Shown here: piece after piece, positions 8,956 to 17,518 of the stretch
Layout: every line of letters begins with the position of its first letter
How positions within the stretch are numbered: the stretch's first letter is position 1
From: Nocardioides pini
Lineage (GTDB): Bacteria; Actinomycetota; Actinomycetes; Propionibacteriales; Nocardioidaceae
Assembly (NCBI RefSeq): GCF_026712185.1
Contig: NZ_JAPPUX010000001.1
Location: 682,001 to 746,000, forward strand
Reading direction: 5' to 3'
DNA length: 64,000 bases
Made by a program: the position numbers and the translations under genes
The notes under the pieces: generated by a model
The model's database searches: none
Told to the model about the DNA's origin: nothing
What the model saw: only the letters and a program-made list of their open reading frames with translations

Positions 8956-11132
8956 GCATCCCGAAGAACTTCGCCGACGTCCCGCTCGGGGGTCTCGCGA
9001 CAGGACCTCGTCCGTCCTCGACCACCGAGGGCACGGGTGAGCCCTGGCGCAGCCCGGAGGGGATCGACGTCCTCCCCGTCTACGGCCCCGAGCACCTCGA
9101 GGGCCTCGACGGCCTCGACACCTGGCCCGGCCTGGCGCCGTTCCTGCGCGGGCCCTACCCGACGATGTACACGACGCAGCCGTGGACGATCCGGCAGTAC
9201 GCCGGCTTCTCGACCGCCGAGGAGTCCAACGCGTTCTACCGCCGCAACCTCGCGGCCGGCCAGAAGGGCCTGAGCGTCGCCTTCGACCTCGCGACGCACC
9301 GCGGCTACGACTCCGACCACCCGCGGGTGCGCGGCGACGTCGGCATGGCGGGCGTGGCGATCGACTCGATCTACGACGCCCGCACCCTCTTCGACGGCAT
9401 CCCGCTCGACGAGATGTCGGTGTCGATGACGATGAACGGCGCCGTGCTGCCGGTCCTCGCGCTCTACATCGCGGCGGCCGAGGAGCAGGGGGTGAGGCCG
9501 GAGCAGCTTGCGGGGACCATCCAGAACGACATCCTCAAGGAGTTCATGGTCCGCAACACCTACATCTACCCGCCGGCGCCGAGCATGCGGATCATCAGCG
9601 ACATCTTCGCCTTCACCTCGCAGCGGATGCCGCGCTTCAACTCGATCTCGATCTCCGGCTACCACATCCAGGAGGCCGGGGCGACCGCCGACCTCGAGCT
9701 CGCGTACACGCTGGCCGACGGCGTCGAGTACATCCGCGCCGGCCTCGACACCGGCATGACGATCGACCAGTTCGCACCGCGCCTGTCCTTCTTCTGGGCG
9801 ATCGGGATGAACTTCTTCATGGAGGTCGCGAAGATGCGCGCGGCCCGCGCGCTGTGGGCGCGGCTCGTCGACGACTTCGACCCCCAGAACCCCAAGTCCC
9901 GCTCGTTGCGCACCCACAGCCAGACCTCGGGCTGGTCGCTGACCGCCCAGGACGTCTTCAACAACGTGGGTCGCACCTGCATCGAGGCGATGGCCGCGAC
10001 CCAGGGGCACACCCAGTCGCTGCACACCAACGCGCTCGACGAGGCGATCGCGCTGCCGACCGACTTCTCCGCACGCATCGCGCGCAACACCCAGCTGCTG
10101 CTGCAGCAGGAGAGCGGCACCACGCAGGTCATCGACCCCTGGGCCGGTTCCTACTACGTCGAGAAGCTCACCCACGACCTCGCCGAGCGCGCCTGGGCGC
10201 ACATCCAGGAGGCCGAGCGGGCCGGCGGCATGGCCGCGGCGATCGAGCAGGGCATCCCCAAGATGCGCATCGAGGAGGCGGCCGCCCGCACCCAGGCGCG
10301 CATCGACTCCGGTGTCCAGAAGGTCATCGGCGTCAACACCTACCGCCTCGCCGCCGAGGACAAGCTCGACGTGCTGCGCGTCGACAACGACGACGTCTAC
10401 CGCCAGCAGGTGGCCAAGCTCGAGCGGCTGCGCGCCGAGCGCGACGACGACGCCGTACGCCGGTCGCTGGAGGCGCTGACGGCGTCGGCCGAGCGCGGCC
10501 CGGTCGGTGGCGGTTCGCTCGAGGGCAACCTCCTCGCGCTGGCCGTCGACGCGGCCCGCGCGAAGGCCACGGTCGGGGAGATCTCCGACGCGCTCGAGAA
10601 GGTCTACGGCCGCCACCAGGCGGTCATCCGTACGATCAGCGGCGTGTACCGCGACGAGGCAGGCGCCCCCGAGGGCAGCGCCGTCGCCGCGGTCCTGCAG
10701 GCCACCGAGGAGTTCGAGGCCGAGGAGGGGCGTCGCCCGCGCATCCTCGTGGCCAAGATGGGCCAGGACGGCCACGACCGCGGCCAGAAGGTCGTCGTCA
10801 CCGCCTTCGCCGACCTCGGCTTCGACGTCGACGTCGGGCCGCTGTTCTCCACGCCCGAGGAGGTCGCCCAGCAGGCGATCGACGCCGACGTCCACATCGT
10901 CGGTGTCTCCTCGCTGGCGGCCGGCCACCTGACGCTGCTGCCCGCCCTCAAGCAGGCGCTCGCCGACCAGGGCCGCCCCGACATCATGGTCGTCATCGGC
11001 GGCGTGATCCCGCCCGACGACGTGCCCACCCTCAAGGAGATGGGCGCGGCGGCGGTGTTCCTGCCGGGCACGGTCATCGCGGAGTCGGCCCTCGACCTGA
11101 TCGCGCGCCTGCGGGAACAGCACGCCGGCTGA
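8952..11132 (+). CDS. mutB: Methylmalonyl-CoA mutase large (catalytic) subunit
   Basis: Catalytic subunit converting (R)-methylmalonyl-CoA to succinyl-CoA with adenosylcobalamin; 726 residues. Residues 1-560 form the substrate-binding barrel with Y-P-T-M-Y near 72 and a strongly conserved [10 protein letters not shown] region. The C-terminal B12 domain carries D-G-H-D-R-G, whose H608 should be the lower axial cobalt ligand. The open frame extends back to 7077, but that part is only a shadow of mutA; the ATG at 8952 gives the family N terminus and overlaps the mutA stop. Overlaps meaB by one base (TGATG). It feeds propionate, odd-chain fatty acid and branched amino acid carbon into succinate. 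Confidence 0.97.
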   Translation: MSIPKNFADVPLGGLATGPRPSSTTEGTGEPWRSPEGIDVLPVYGPEHLEGLDGLDTWPGLAPFLRGPYPTMYTTQPWTIRQYAGFSTAEESNAFYRRNLAAGQKGLSVAFDLATHRGYDSDHPRVRGDVGMAGVAIDSIYDARTLFDGIPLDEMSVSMTMNGAVLPVLALYIAAAEEQGVRPEQLAGTIQNDILKEFMVRNTYIYPPAPSMRIISDIFAFTSQRMPRFNSISISGYHIQEAGATADLELAYTLADGVEYIRAGLDTGMTIDQFAPRLSFFWAIGMNFFMEVAKMRAARALWARLVDDFDPQNPKSRSLRTHSQTSGWSLTAQDVFNNVGRTCIEAMAATQGHTQSLHTNALDEAIALPTDFSARIARNTQLLLQQESGTTQVIDPWAGSYYVEKLTHDLAERAWAHIQEAERAGGMAAAIEQGIPKMRIEEAAARTQARIDSGVQKVIGVNTYRLAAEDKLDVLRVDNDDVYRQQVAKLERLRAERDDDAVRRSLEALTASAERGPVGGGSLEGNLLALAVDAARAKATVGEISDALEKVYGRHQAVIRTISGVYRDEAGAPEGSAVAAVLQATEEFEAEEGRRPRILVAKMGQDGHDRGQKVVVTAFADLGFDVDVGPLFSTPEEVAQQAIDADVHIVGVSSLAAGHLTLLPALKQALADQGRPDIMVVIGGVIPPDDVPTLKEMGAAAVFLPGTVIAESALDLIARLREQHAG

Positions 11133-12121
11133 TGCCGCGCCCGATCGACGTCGCCGCGCTGGTCGCGGGCGTGCAGGACGGCCAGCGGGCCGCGGTCGCG
11201 CGCGCGATCACCCTGGTGGAGTCGTCGCGTCCCGAGCACCGCCTCGCCGCGCGCGAGCTGCTCACCGAGCTGGCGGCCCGCGAGCACCCGACGGCGACCC
11301 GCGTCGGGATCTCCGGGGTCCCCGGGGTGGGCAAGTCGACCTTCATCGAGGCGCTCGGCACCCGACTCACCCGAGCGGGTCACCGGGTCGGCGTCCTCGC
11401 CGTGGACCCGTCGTCGGTGCGCACCGGCGGGTCGGTGCTCGGCGACAAGACCCGCATGGCCACGCTGTCGGTCGACCCCGGCGCCTTCATCCGGCCCTCG
11501 CCCTCGGCCGGCACGCTGGGTGGCGTCGCGCGCGCGACCACGCAGGCGATGCTGGTGCTCGAGGCGGCGGCGTACGACGTCGTCCTGGTCGAGACGGTCG
11601 GCGTGGGGCAGTCCGAGGTCACCGTCGCCGGGATGGTCGACACCTTCCTCTTCCTCACCCTCGCCCGCACCGGTGACCAGCTGCAGGGCATCAAGAAGGG
11701 CATCCTCGAGATCGCCGACGTGGTCGCGGTCAACAAGGCCGACGGTGACCACGAGGCCGACGCCCGCGTGGCCGCCCGCGAGCTCGCCGGTGCACTGCGG
11801 CTCGTACGGGGCCACGCCGAGTGGGCGCCACCGGTCGTCACCTGCTCCGCGCTGACGGGGAAGGGCGTCGACGACGTGTGGCAGCGCGTGCTCGCCCACC
11901 GCGAGCACCTCGGCGTCGACGGCCTGGCCCACAAGCGCGCGGGGCAGCAGCTCGAGTTCACCTGGGCCCTCGTGCGCGACGAGCTGGACCAGCGGCTGCG
12001 CTCCTCGCCCGGCGTCGCCGCGGTGCGCGACGACGTACGCCGCGCCGTGCTGTCCGGTGAGCTCCCGGCCCCGCTGGCCGCGGATCGGCTACTCGCCGCC
12101 TACGACGGGCGCGCCACCTAG
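11132..12121 (+). CDS. meaB: Methylmalonyl-CoA mutase-associated GTPase MeaB
   Basis: G-protein chaperone that gates cobalamin loading and protects methylmalonyl-CoA mutase; 329 residues. The Walker A loop G-V-P-G-V-G-K-S-T is at 62-70, followed by V-D-P-S-S, E-T-V-G-V-G-Q (switch III-like) and N-K-A-D for guanine recognition. A short C-terminal dimerisation arm is present. It overlaps mutB by one base, fixing its place in the operon and its partner. Formerly named ArgK in this family; no evidence for a role in arginine transport. Confidence 0.95.
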   Translation: MPRPIDVAALVAGVQDGQRAAVARAITLVESSRPEHRLAARELLTELAAREHPTATRVGISGVPGVGKSTFIEALGTRLTRAGHRVGVLAVDPSSVRTGGSVLGDKTRMATLSVDPGAFIRPSPSAGTLGGVARATTQAMLVLEAAAYDVVLVETVGVGQSEVTVAGMVDTFLFLTLARTGDQLQGIKKGILEIADVVAVNKADGDHEADARVAARELAGALRLVRGHAEWAPPVVTCSALTGKGVDDVWQRVLAHREHLGVDGLAHKRAGQQLEFTWALVRDELDQRLRSSPGVAAVRDDVRRAVLSGELPAPLAADRLLAAYDGRAT

Positions 12122-12133
12122 ACTGGGTCGGTC

Positions 12134-13321
12134 ATGCCAAGCGAACTGCCCGCCACTCCTGTCATCGCCGAGGTCGTCGACAAGTACGCCGACGACCTCG
12201 TCGCCCTGCGCCGCGACCTCCACGCCCACCCCGAGCTGAGCTGGGCCGAGGAGCGCACCTCCGAGGCGGTCGTGACCGCGCTGGAGGGTGCCGGATGGAC
12301 GGTGCGGCGGCCCGAGGGCGGGGGAGTGCTGGCCGAGATCGGCCACAGCGGCCCGCTCGTCGCGCTGCGCGCCGACCTCGACGCGCTGCCGGTCGACGAC
12401 CTCATCTCCGACCCGTGGCGCAGCACCAACCCCGGGGTGGCCCACGCGTGCGGCCACGACGTCCACACGGCCGGGCTCGTCGGTGCCGGCCTCGCGCTGG
12501 CAGAGGTCTCGGCTCGCGGCATGCTGCCCGGGCGCGTGCGCCTGCTCTTCCAGCCGGCCGAGGAGGTCATGCCCGGTGGGGCGCTGCAGCTGATCTCCGC
12601 CGGTGCGCTCGAGGGCGTCTCCCACGTCTTCGGCCTGCACTGCGACCCCAGCCTCGACGTCGGCCGCCTCGGCCTCCGGGAGGGACCGCTCACCGGTGCC
12701 GCCGACGCGCTGACGGTGCGGCTGATCGGCAAGGGCGGCCACACCTCGCGGCCCCACCTCACCGAGGACCTCACCTTCGCCCTCGGCAAGGTCATCACCG
12801 AGCTCCCGGCGATCCTGAGCCGGCGCCTCGACCCCCGTGCGGGGGTCAGCGTCGTCTGGGGCATGGTGCGGGCGGGCTCCGCGCACAACGTGATCCCGCA
12901 CGGCGGCGTGGTGGCCGGCACGGTGCGGATGCTCGACGCGGTCGCCTGGGCCGACGCCGAGCACCTGATCCGCCAGCTGATCGCCGCCATCGTGGCGCCC
13001 TACAGCGTGACCGCCGAGGTGACCTACCAGCGCGGCGTGCCCCCGGTCGTCAACCACGCGGAGTCCACGCGCCTGCTCGGCACAGCGGTCGAGAACGTCC
13101 TGGGCGTGCACGGCCACGTCTCCACCGCCCAGAGCCTGGGCGGCGAGGACTTCGGGTGGTACCTCGACTCCGTCCCCGGTGCGATGGCCCGCCTCGGCAC
13201 CCGCTCGCCCGGCGGTCCGACGTACGACCTGCACCAGGGGAACCTCCGCGTCGACGAGGCGGCCACCGGCATCGCCGCCCGCGTCCTCGCCGAGGCCGCG
13301 GTGACCGCGCTCAGCGACTGA
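12134..13321 (+). CDS. M20-family amidohydrolase (N-acyl-amino-acid hydrolase type)
   Basis: A 395-residue metallopeptidase of the M20D group (HipO/AmhX/IAA-amino-acid hydrolase-like) that hydrolyses N-acylated amino acids. The binuclear metal site is visible: H-A-C-G-H-D at 104-109 (C106, H108), the Q-P-A-E-E pair further on, and H in F-G-L-H. The dimerisation insert G-G-H-T-S is also present. It starts 12 bases after meaB; a TAGACT hexamer overlapping the meaB stop lies nine bases before the ATG, so it may have its own promoter. Its last 11 bases overlap the end of the convergent histidine kinase gene. The acyl group accepted cannot be predicted. Confidence 0.87.
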   Translation: MPSELPATPVIAEVVDKYADDLVALRRDLHAHPELSWAEERTSEAVVTALEGAGWTVRRPEGGGVLAEIGHSGPLVALRADLDALPVDDLISDPWRSTNPGVAHACGHDVHTAGLVGAGLALAEVSARGMLPGRVRLLFQPAEEVMPGGALQLISAGALEGVSHVFGLHCDPSLDVGRLGLREGPLTGAADALTVRLIGKGGHTSRPHLTEDLTFALGKVITELPAILSRRLDPRAGVSVVWGMVRAGSAHNVIPHGGVVAGTVRMLDAVAWADAEHLIRQLIAAIVAPYSVTAEVTYQRGVPPVVNHAESTRLLGTAVENVLGVHGHVSTAQSLGGEDFGWYLDSVPGAMARLGTRSPGGPTYDLHQGNLRVDEAATGIAARVLAEAAVTALSD

Positions 13322-14486
13322 CGCCGCAGGCGGGGGGCAGCGGGAGCCCGAAGGTGAAGGCGCTGCCCTCGCCGAGGGTGGACTCGACGCCGAGGTGCCC
13401 GCTCATCAGGTCGACCAGCTCGCGGCAGATCGCCAGCCCGAGGCCGACGCCGAGGCGGTCGCCCGCGGACTGCGGGTCGGCCTGGACGAACGGGTCGAAG
13501 AGCGTGCGGAGGTCGTCGTCGGCGATGCCGATCCCGGTGTCGCGGACCCGGAAGTCGACCCAGCTGCCCACGCCCGGGCCGTCCGCGGAGCAGGGGCGGC
13601 CGCTGACGAGGACGTCGACGGAGCCGTGCTCGGTGTAGGCGATGGCGTTCTGGACGAGGTTGGTGACGACCTGGGTGATGCGCCGCGTGTCGCCGAGGCC
13701 GGACGCGGGGACCCCCTCGTCGACGGTGAAGCGGATCGCCAGCCCTTGCTGCTCGGCGAGCGGGACGGCCCACGACGCCACGTCGTCGACGATCGCGCGT
13801 ACGTCGACCGGCGCCCTGCGCAGCACCGTCTGGCGTGCCTCGAGACCGGAGAACTCGAGGATCTCCTGCACCAGGTGCAGCAGGCGCTCACCGGAGCGGT
13901 GCACGATGCGGGCGAAGTGCTCGGGCTCCGGCGGCAGGTCGGTGTCGAGCAGCAGCTCGGAGGCGCCCATCAGGGCTGCCAGCGGCGTACGGACCTCGTG
14001 GCTCACGGTGGCCAGGAAGAGGGTCTTGGCGGCGTTGGCCTCCTCCAGCTCGCGCAGCACCCGCTTGGCCTCGGTGACGTCCTCGGTCACGCCGTGCACG
14101 CCCACGACCTCGCCGCCGACGATCACCGGGATGGCCGTGCAGCGGATGTCGATGACCTCGCCGTCGATGCGCACGACCCGCGCCTCGACCACCTGCGGGT
14201 CGCCGGCCATGGCTCGGTCGAAGCCGTCCTGGATGAGGTGCACGTCGTCGGGGTGGATGACCTGCCGGAAGTGGGTCTGCCGCATCTCCTCGAGACTGAG
14301 CCCGGTCATCTCCAGCGACAGCTGGTTGGCGTCGGTGAAGTAGCCCCGCGGGTCGACCGAGTAGGTGGCGTGGGGGTGGTGGGTGAACATCGAGGCGTAG
14401 CGCTCGCTGCTCTGGGACATTGCCTGGGCGCCCACCTGCGCGTCGGCCGACGAGGAGCGACCGGGGTCGCGCTCATCGAGAGCCAT
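13311..14486 (-). CDS. Orphan soluble PAS-domain histidine kinase
   Basis: A 391-residue sensor kinase: a PAS domain at about 28-138, a HisKA dimerisation domain with phosphoacceptor H163 in V-S-H-E-V-R-T-P-L, and a HATPase_c domain with N box (T-N-L-V-Q-N-A near 275), G1 box D-T-G-I-G-I and G2 box G-L-G-L-A-I. No membrane segment is present, so it senses a cytoplasmic signal or partner. The ATG at 14486 follows GGAGGT at ideal spacing; the longer open frame to 14768 is not needed. No response regulator lies nearby, so its partner is elsewhere. The 3' end overlaps the amidohydrolase by 11 bases. Confidence 0.88.
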   Translation of the reverse strand: MALDERDPGRSSSADAQVGAQAMSQSSERYASMFTHHPHATYSVDPRGYFTDANQLSLEMTGLSLEEMRQTHFRQVIHPDDVHLIQDGFDRAMAGDPQVVEARVVRIDGEVIDIRCTAIPVIVGGEVVGVHGVTEDVTEAKRVLRELEEANAAKTLFLATVSHEVRTPLAALMGASELLLDTDLPPEPEHFARIVHRSGERLLHLVQEILEFSGLEARQTVLRRAPVDVRAIVDDVASWAVPLAEQQGLAIRFTVDEGVPASGLGDTRRITQVVTNLVQNAIAYTEHGSVDVLVSGRPCSADGPGVGSWVDFRVRDTGIGIADDDLRTLFDPFVQADPQSAGDRLGVGLGLAICRELVDLMSGHLGVESTLGEGSAFTFGLPLPPACGVSR

Positions 14487-14637
14487 CAGGACCTCCGAGA
14501 ATCGTGTTGGCGTGCGTTGCACCGTACCCCGTGGCATCCGCTGCCGATACAGGCCACCCTGGTGGTGTAGGGGCCACCGCTGGTCGCTGCGTCGCCGACC
14601 CGCCACGGGTCCGCGATCTGCGCGGCCGTGGCCCTGC

Positions 14638-15948
14638 CTACCCGTGGTCAGTCGGCGAGGAATGCGGGCTGGCTGCCAGATGGTCGACGAGTTCGGCGAG
14701 GTGAGCGAGGCCGCGGGCTTGGGCCATGCTCGCCGCGATGCGCCCGGCGCTGGCCCGATACGTGGCATCTCGGAGCACCGCTCGGACAGCGTCTGCGACC
14801 GCGGCGGGTGGGGGCGTCTCGGTCTTGAGGCGGCGACCCACGCCGGACCAGGAGATCCGGCCGGCGACCTCGGGCTTGTCTTCCTGGCCGGTGCTCGTCA
14901 CGATCGGTACGCCGTGGCGCAAGGCGTACTGGACGCCTCCATAGCCACCGTTCGTGACGAACACGTCGGTCCGAGGCAGGAGCTCGTCGTAGGGCAGAAA
15001 TGCCGCGGCGCGCGCGTTGGCTGGCAGTGGCGGAAGCGTGTCGAGCGGACGTCCGCCAGTGGAGACCACCACGAGCACGTCGTCGTCGGCGAGCCCCTCG
15101 AGCGTCGGAGCGATGATCTGACGGTAGTCACGGTTCGCGATCGTTCCCTGCGTCACGTGGACGACGGGCCGTGAGCCGTCGAGCTCGTCCCACCACGGCG
15201 GCATCGGCGCCTGCGAGCCAGTGGGGGAGATCGGGCCCACGAAGTGCAGGGTGGTCGGCGCGTCGGAGCGGGGGTACTCGAACTCGGGAACGGTGAACTG
15301 CGCGATGGCGTCGGCGTGCCGTGGCCAATCGAGAACCGGGAACGGCAGCGGTCGTGCGAACAGCTGGTGATTGACCTCCCCAGCCACACGCTCCGCCCCG
15401 CGGAACACCATGCGAGCGGCGAGCCCGCCCAGCGCTGCGTTGCGCAGGCGACCGATGGGACCGCGCAGCGGCAGGAGGCCCATGCCGAACGGCGCGGTGT
15501 CGCGACTGGCGATGGTGAGTGGGATGACGCCGCAGACCACGATCGGTGGCCTTGTGCCGAGCCGGTGGCCAAGCATGAATGCGCCGCCAGTGAACGCGGG
15601 ATCCGTCAGGATCGCATCCGCATGCTCGGCCTCCTGCAGGGCCATGACCGCGTCGTGCTGGGCCCGGCCCGGGCGCACGAAGACGTGCTCCACGTCGAAC
15701 GCCAGCGACTTCGCGCCGTTCAGTCCCACGCGCTCGGGAAAGTTGTGATCCAGGAATTGCCGGTCGTCGAAGTCTGCGTCCGCCGGGAGAGCAACGTGTC
15801 GCGCGCCGGTGGCCTCCACCGCGTCGACGAAACGGGTGCCAGTCAGGAAGCGCACACGGTCGCCGCGCTCGGCGAAGTGGCGAGCGACCGCAAGCAGTGG
15901 AGTGACGTGACCGTGGACTGGTACTGCGGCAATGATGATGGACGCCAT
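14638..15948 (-). CDS. GT1-family glycosyltransferase (macrolide/MGT-like)
   Basis: A 436-residue UDP- or TDP-sugar-dependent glycosyltransferase of the GT1/MGT type that glycosylates small hydrophobic acceptors, including antibiotics. The N terminus has the G-H-V-T-P-L motif near 13-18; the C-terminal donor domain has T-Q-G-T (near 263) and T-N-G-G-Y-G-G-V-Q near 335, the usual donor-binding signature. The ATG at 15948 has GAGG eight bases upstream. It is divergent from a TetR gene 78 bases away, an arrangement typical of inducible drug-modification genes; detoxification is therefore a reasonable inference. G+C is lower than in the neighbours. Confidence 0.85.
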   Translation of the reverse strand: MASIIIAAVPVHGHVTPLLAVARHFAERGDRVRFLTGTRFVDAVEATGARHVALPADADFDDRQFLDHNFPERVGLNGAKSLAFDVEHVFVRPGRAQHDAVMALQEAEHADAILTDPAFTGGAFMLGHRLGTRPPIVVCGVIPLTIASRDTAPFGMGLLPLRGPIGRLRNAALGGLAARMVFRGAERVAGEVNHQLFARPLPFPVLDWPRHADAIAQFTVPEFEYPRSDAPTTLHFVGPISPTGSQAPMPPWWDELDGSRPVVHVTQGTIANRDYRQIIAPTLEGLADDDVLVVVSTGGRPLDTLPPLPANARAAAFLPYDELLPRTDVFVTNGGYGGVQYALRHGVPIVTSTGQEDKPEVAGRISWSGVGRRLKTETPPPAAVADAVRAVLRDATYRASAGRIAASMAQARGLAHLAELVDHLAASPHSSPTDHG

Positions 15949-16013
15949 GAGACACCTCGATGAAGGTTCCCGAGACGGGCTGTACGCCTTCCGTCCACTA
16001 TTCACCTCCATGC

Positions 16014-16019
16014 GATAGT
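16014..16019 (+). promoter_or_regulatory. Putative -10 and weak dyad before the TetR gene
   Basis: GATAGT seven bases before the ATG at 16027, which has no Shine-Dalgarno sequence. ATAGT here forms a 5-base inverted repeat with ACTAT at 15997-16001 (13-base spacer), a weak operator candidate in the 78-base divergent gap. Confidence 0.35.
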
Positions 16020-16026
16020 AGTCAAT

Positions 16027-16665
16027 ATGGTTGCTCCAGGTCGTCCGTACCGATCCGATCTTCGGCAGCGCCAAGCGGCGGAGACACGCCTTCGGGTGGT
16101 CGAGGTGGCGGTGGAGCTGTTCGGGCGGCAGGGGTACCACGCAACCACCTTCGGCCAGCTTGCCGAAACGGCCGGCGTATCGGTCAAGACGGTCCAAGAG
16201 CACGGGCCGAAGTCGGCGCTGCTGCGCGCCGCTGTGGAGCTGACGGCCTTCGGCGTCGAGGGCGAGGAGGACTTCTTCGCCACCGAACTGGGCCGGGCGA
16301 TGCTGCAGGTGCCCGGCCCCAGCGAGCTGGCGACGATGATGGGCGAGGCGATGCTCGCCATCAATGCACCTGCGGCCGGGCTGTGGATGACGGTCGTGGG
16401 CGCACACCAAGGTGACGAGGAGCTGACCGGCTTCCATGCCGAGATGCTCGTCCTGATCCGTCGTCAGGTCGAACGCGTGCTGCAGCACGTCGACGACCGC
16501 GGCTGGCTCCGGCGCGACGTGCCCTTCGACGACCTCGTCGAGGCCTTCTGCGTCATCACGAGCGCTGAGACCTACGTGCGCTTCGTCCAGCACGACCGCC
16601 AATCGCCGGAGGCGTACACCGCATTTGTGGCGCGCACCGTGCGCGAGACCATTCTCACGCGCTGA
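16027..16665 (+). CDS. TetR-family transcriptional regulator
   Basis: A 212-residue regulator with an N-terminal TetR helix-turn-helix at about 12-58 (A-V-E-L-F-G-R-Q-G-Y, then F-G-Q-L-A-E-T-A-G-V-S-V-K-T-V) and an unclassified ligand domain after it. The recognition helix ends Q-E-H-G-P-K-S-A, departing from the common Y-x-H-F-x-x-K pattern. Divergently transcribed from the glycosyltransferase, which is its likely target. No ribosome binding site precedes the ATG. Shares the lower G+C of the glycosyltransferase, so the pair probably arrived together. Confidence 0.83.
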   Translation: MVAPGRPYRSDLRQRQAAETRLRVVEVAVELFGRQGYHATTFGQLAETAGVSVKTVQEHGPKSALLRAAVELTAFGVEGEEDFFATELGRAMLQVPGPSELATMMGEAMLAINAPAAGLWMTVVGAHQGDEELTGFHAEMLVLIRRQVERVLQHVDDRGWLRRDVPFDDLVEAFCVITSAETYVRFVQHDRQSPEAYTAFVARTVRETILTR

Positions 16666-16801
16666 GCGAAGGGTGATTCATGCTCGCCGACAACGCCGCG
16701 GCTTCGCCCGCCCGCGACGAGCAGCGCCCTTCAGCTGCCCTCTGGTGAAGACCATCGCCGCACTGCGCTCCACCTGAGCGACCAGTAGCGAGCCACCAGG
16801 C

Positions 16802-17482
16802 TCAGCGCATGAAGGGCTCGAAGATGGCCCTGACGACGACCGACGCGCGGTCGGCGTCACCCTCGGCGATCGCCTCGACGAGGTCGTGGTGCCGGCGATG
16901 GGCCGTGGCGTCGTCGCCGGACTCGTCGTGGCGCATGTGGCTCGCGAAGACGTCGGTCACGCTCGCGTAGAGCTGGAGGTAGAGGGGGTTGTGCGTCGCC
17001 GCCACGATCGCGCGGTGCAGCGCGAGGTCCGCGGCCGCCCTGACGTCGGGGTCCTCCGACGCCCAGCTCGCCTCGCGCTGGTCCCGCAGGTCACGCAGCA
17101 GGTCGACGTCGGCGTCCGTACGACGCAGCGCCGCGAGCGAGGCCGCCGCGCTGTCGAGCGCCAGCCGCAGCTCGAGGTAGTGGTGCCGGCTGCCGCCGGC
17201 GAGCTGCCGGGCCAGCGAGCCGCTGAGCTCGGACGTCGAGATCACGAAGGTCCCGCGGCCCTGCTCCCGGCTGAGGAGCCCGGCGTGCACGAGCGACTGC
17301 AACGCCTCACGGACGGTGTTGCGCCCGACCCCGAAGGCGGCGACGAGGTCGCCCTCGACGGGTATCCGCTCACCGACCGGCCACCGGCCCGAGGTGATCT
17401 CCTCCTGGAAGCGCGCGGCGACCTGGTCGATCAGCCCCACTCGACGCACCGGTGGGGGTGTGCCAGACTCGCCGTGATTCAT
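16802..17482 (-). CDS. GntR-family (FCD-type) transcriptional regulator
   Basis: A 226-residue regulator: winged helix at about 15-80 (R-I-P-V-E-G-D-L-V-A-A-F-G-V-G-R-N-T-V-R-E) and an all-helical FCD ligand domain (about 95-220) whose metal-binding type histidines are visible in D-L-A-L-H, S-H-M-R-H and R-R-H-H. It probably senses a small carboxylate or similar metabolite. Divergent from the MFS gene, with a short dyad between them. The 136 bases downstream of the TetR gene (16666-16801) hold no gene I can support. Confidence 0.87.
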   Translation of the reverse strand: MNHGESGTPPPVRRVGLIDQVAARFQEEITSGRWPVGERIPVEGDLVAAFGVGRNTVREALQSLVHAGLLSREQGRGTFVISTSELSGSLARQLAGGSRHHYLELRLALDSAAASLAALRRTDADVDLLRDLRDQREASWASEDPDVRAAADLALHRAIVAATHNPLYLQLYASVTDVFASHMRHDESGDDATAHRRHHDLVEAIAEGDADRASVVVRAIFEPFMR

Positions 17483-17485
17483 CCC

Positions 17486-17498
17486 ATGATCCCATCAT
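17486..17498. promoter_or_regulatory. Candidate GntR operator
   Basis: ATGAT-CCC-ATCAT, a perfect 5-base dyad with a 3-base centre, placed just outside the GntR start codon. Size and symmetry suit FCD-type GntR operators, so it may mediate autorepression and control of the divergent MFS gene. Confidence 0.4.
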
Positions 17499-17518
17499 TC
17501 GCCGCGACCTCGGAGCAA

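Noticed and set aside
8781..11123. 780-codon antisense frame over mutB
   Set aside because: Low-complexity His/Arg/Val/Asp translation, a shadow of mutB.
7077..11132. 1351-codon open frame as a single fused gene
   Set aside because: Only the part from 8952 (mutB) is a real protein; the upstream part runs in another frame through mutA.
16678..16801. Possible gene remnant between the TetR and GntR genes
   Set aside because: Short frames without recognisable similarity; no start with a ribosome binding site.
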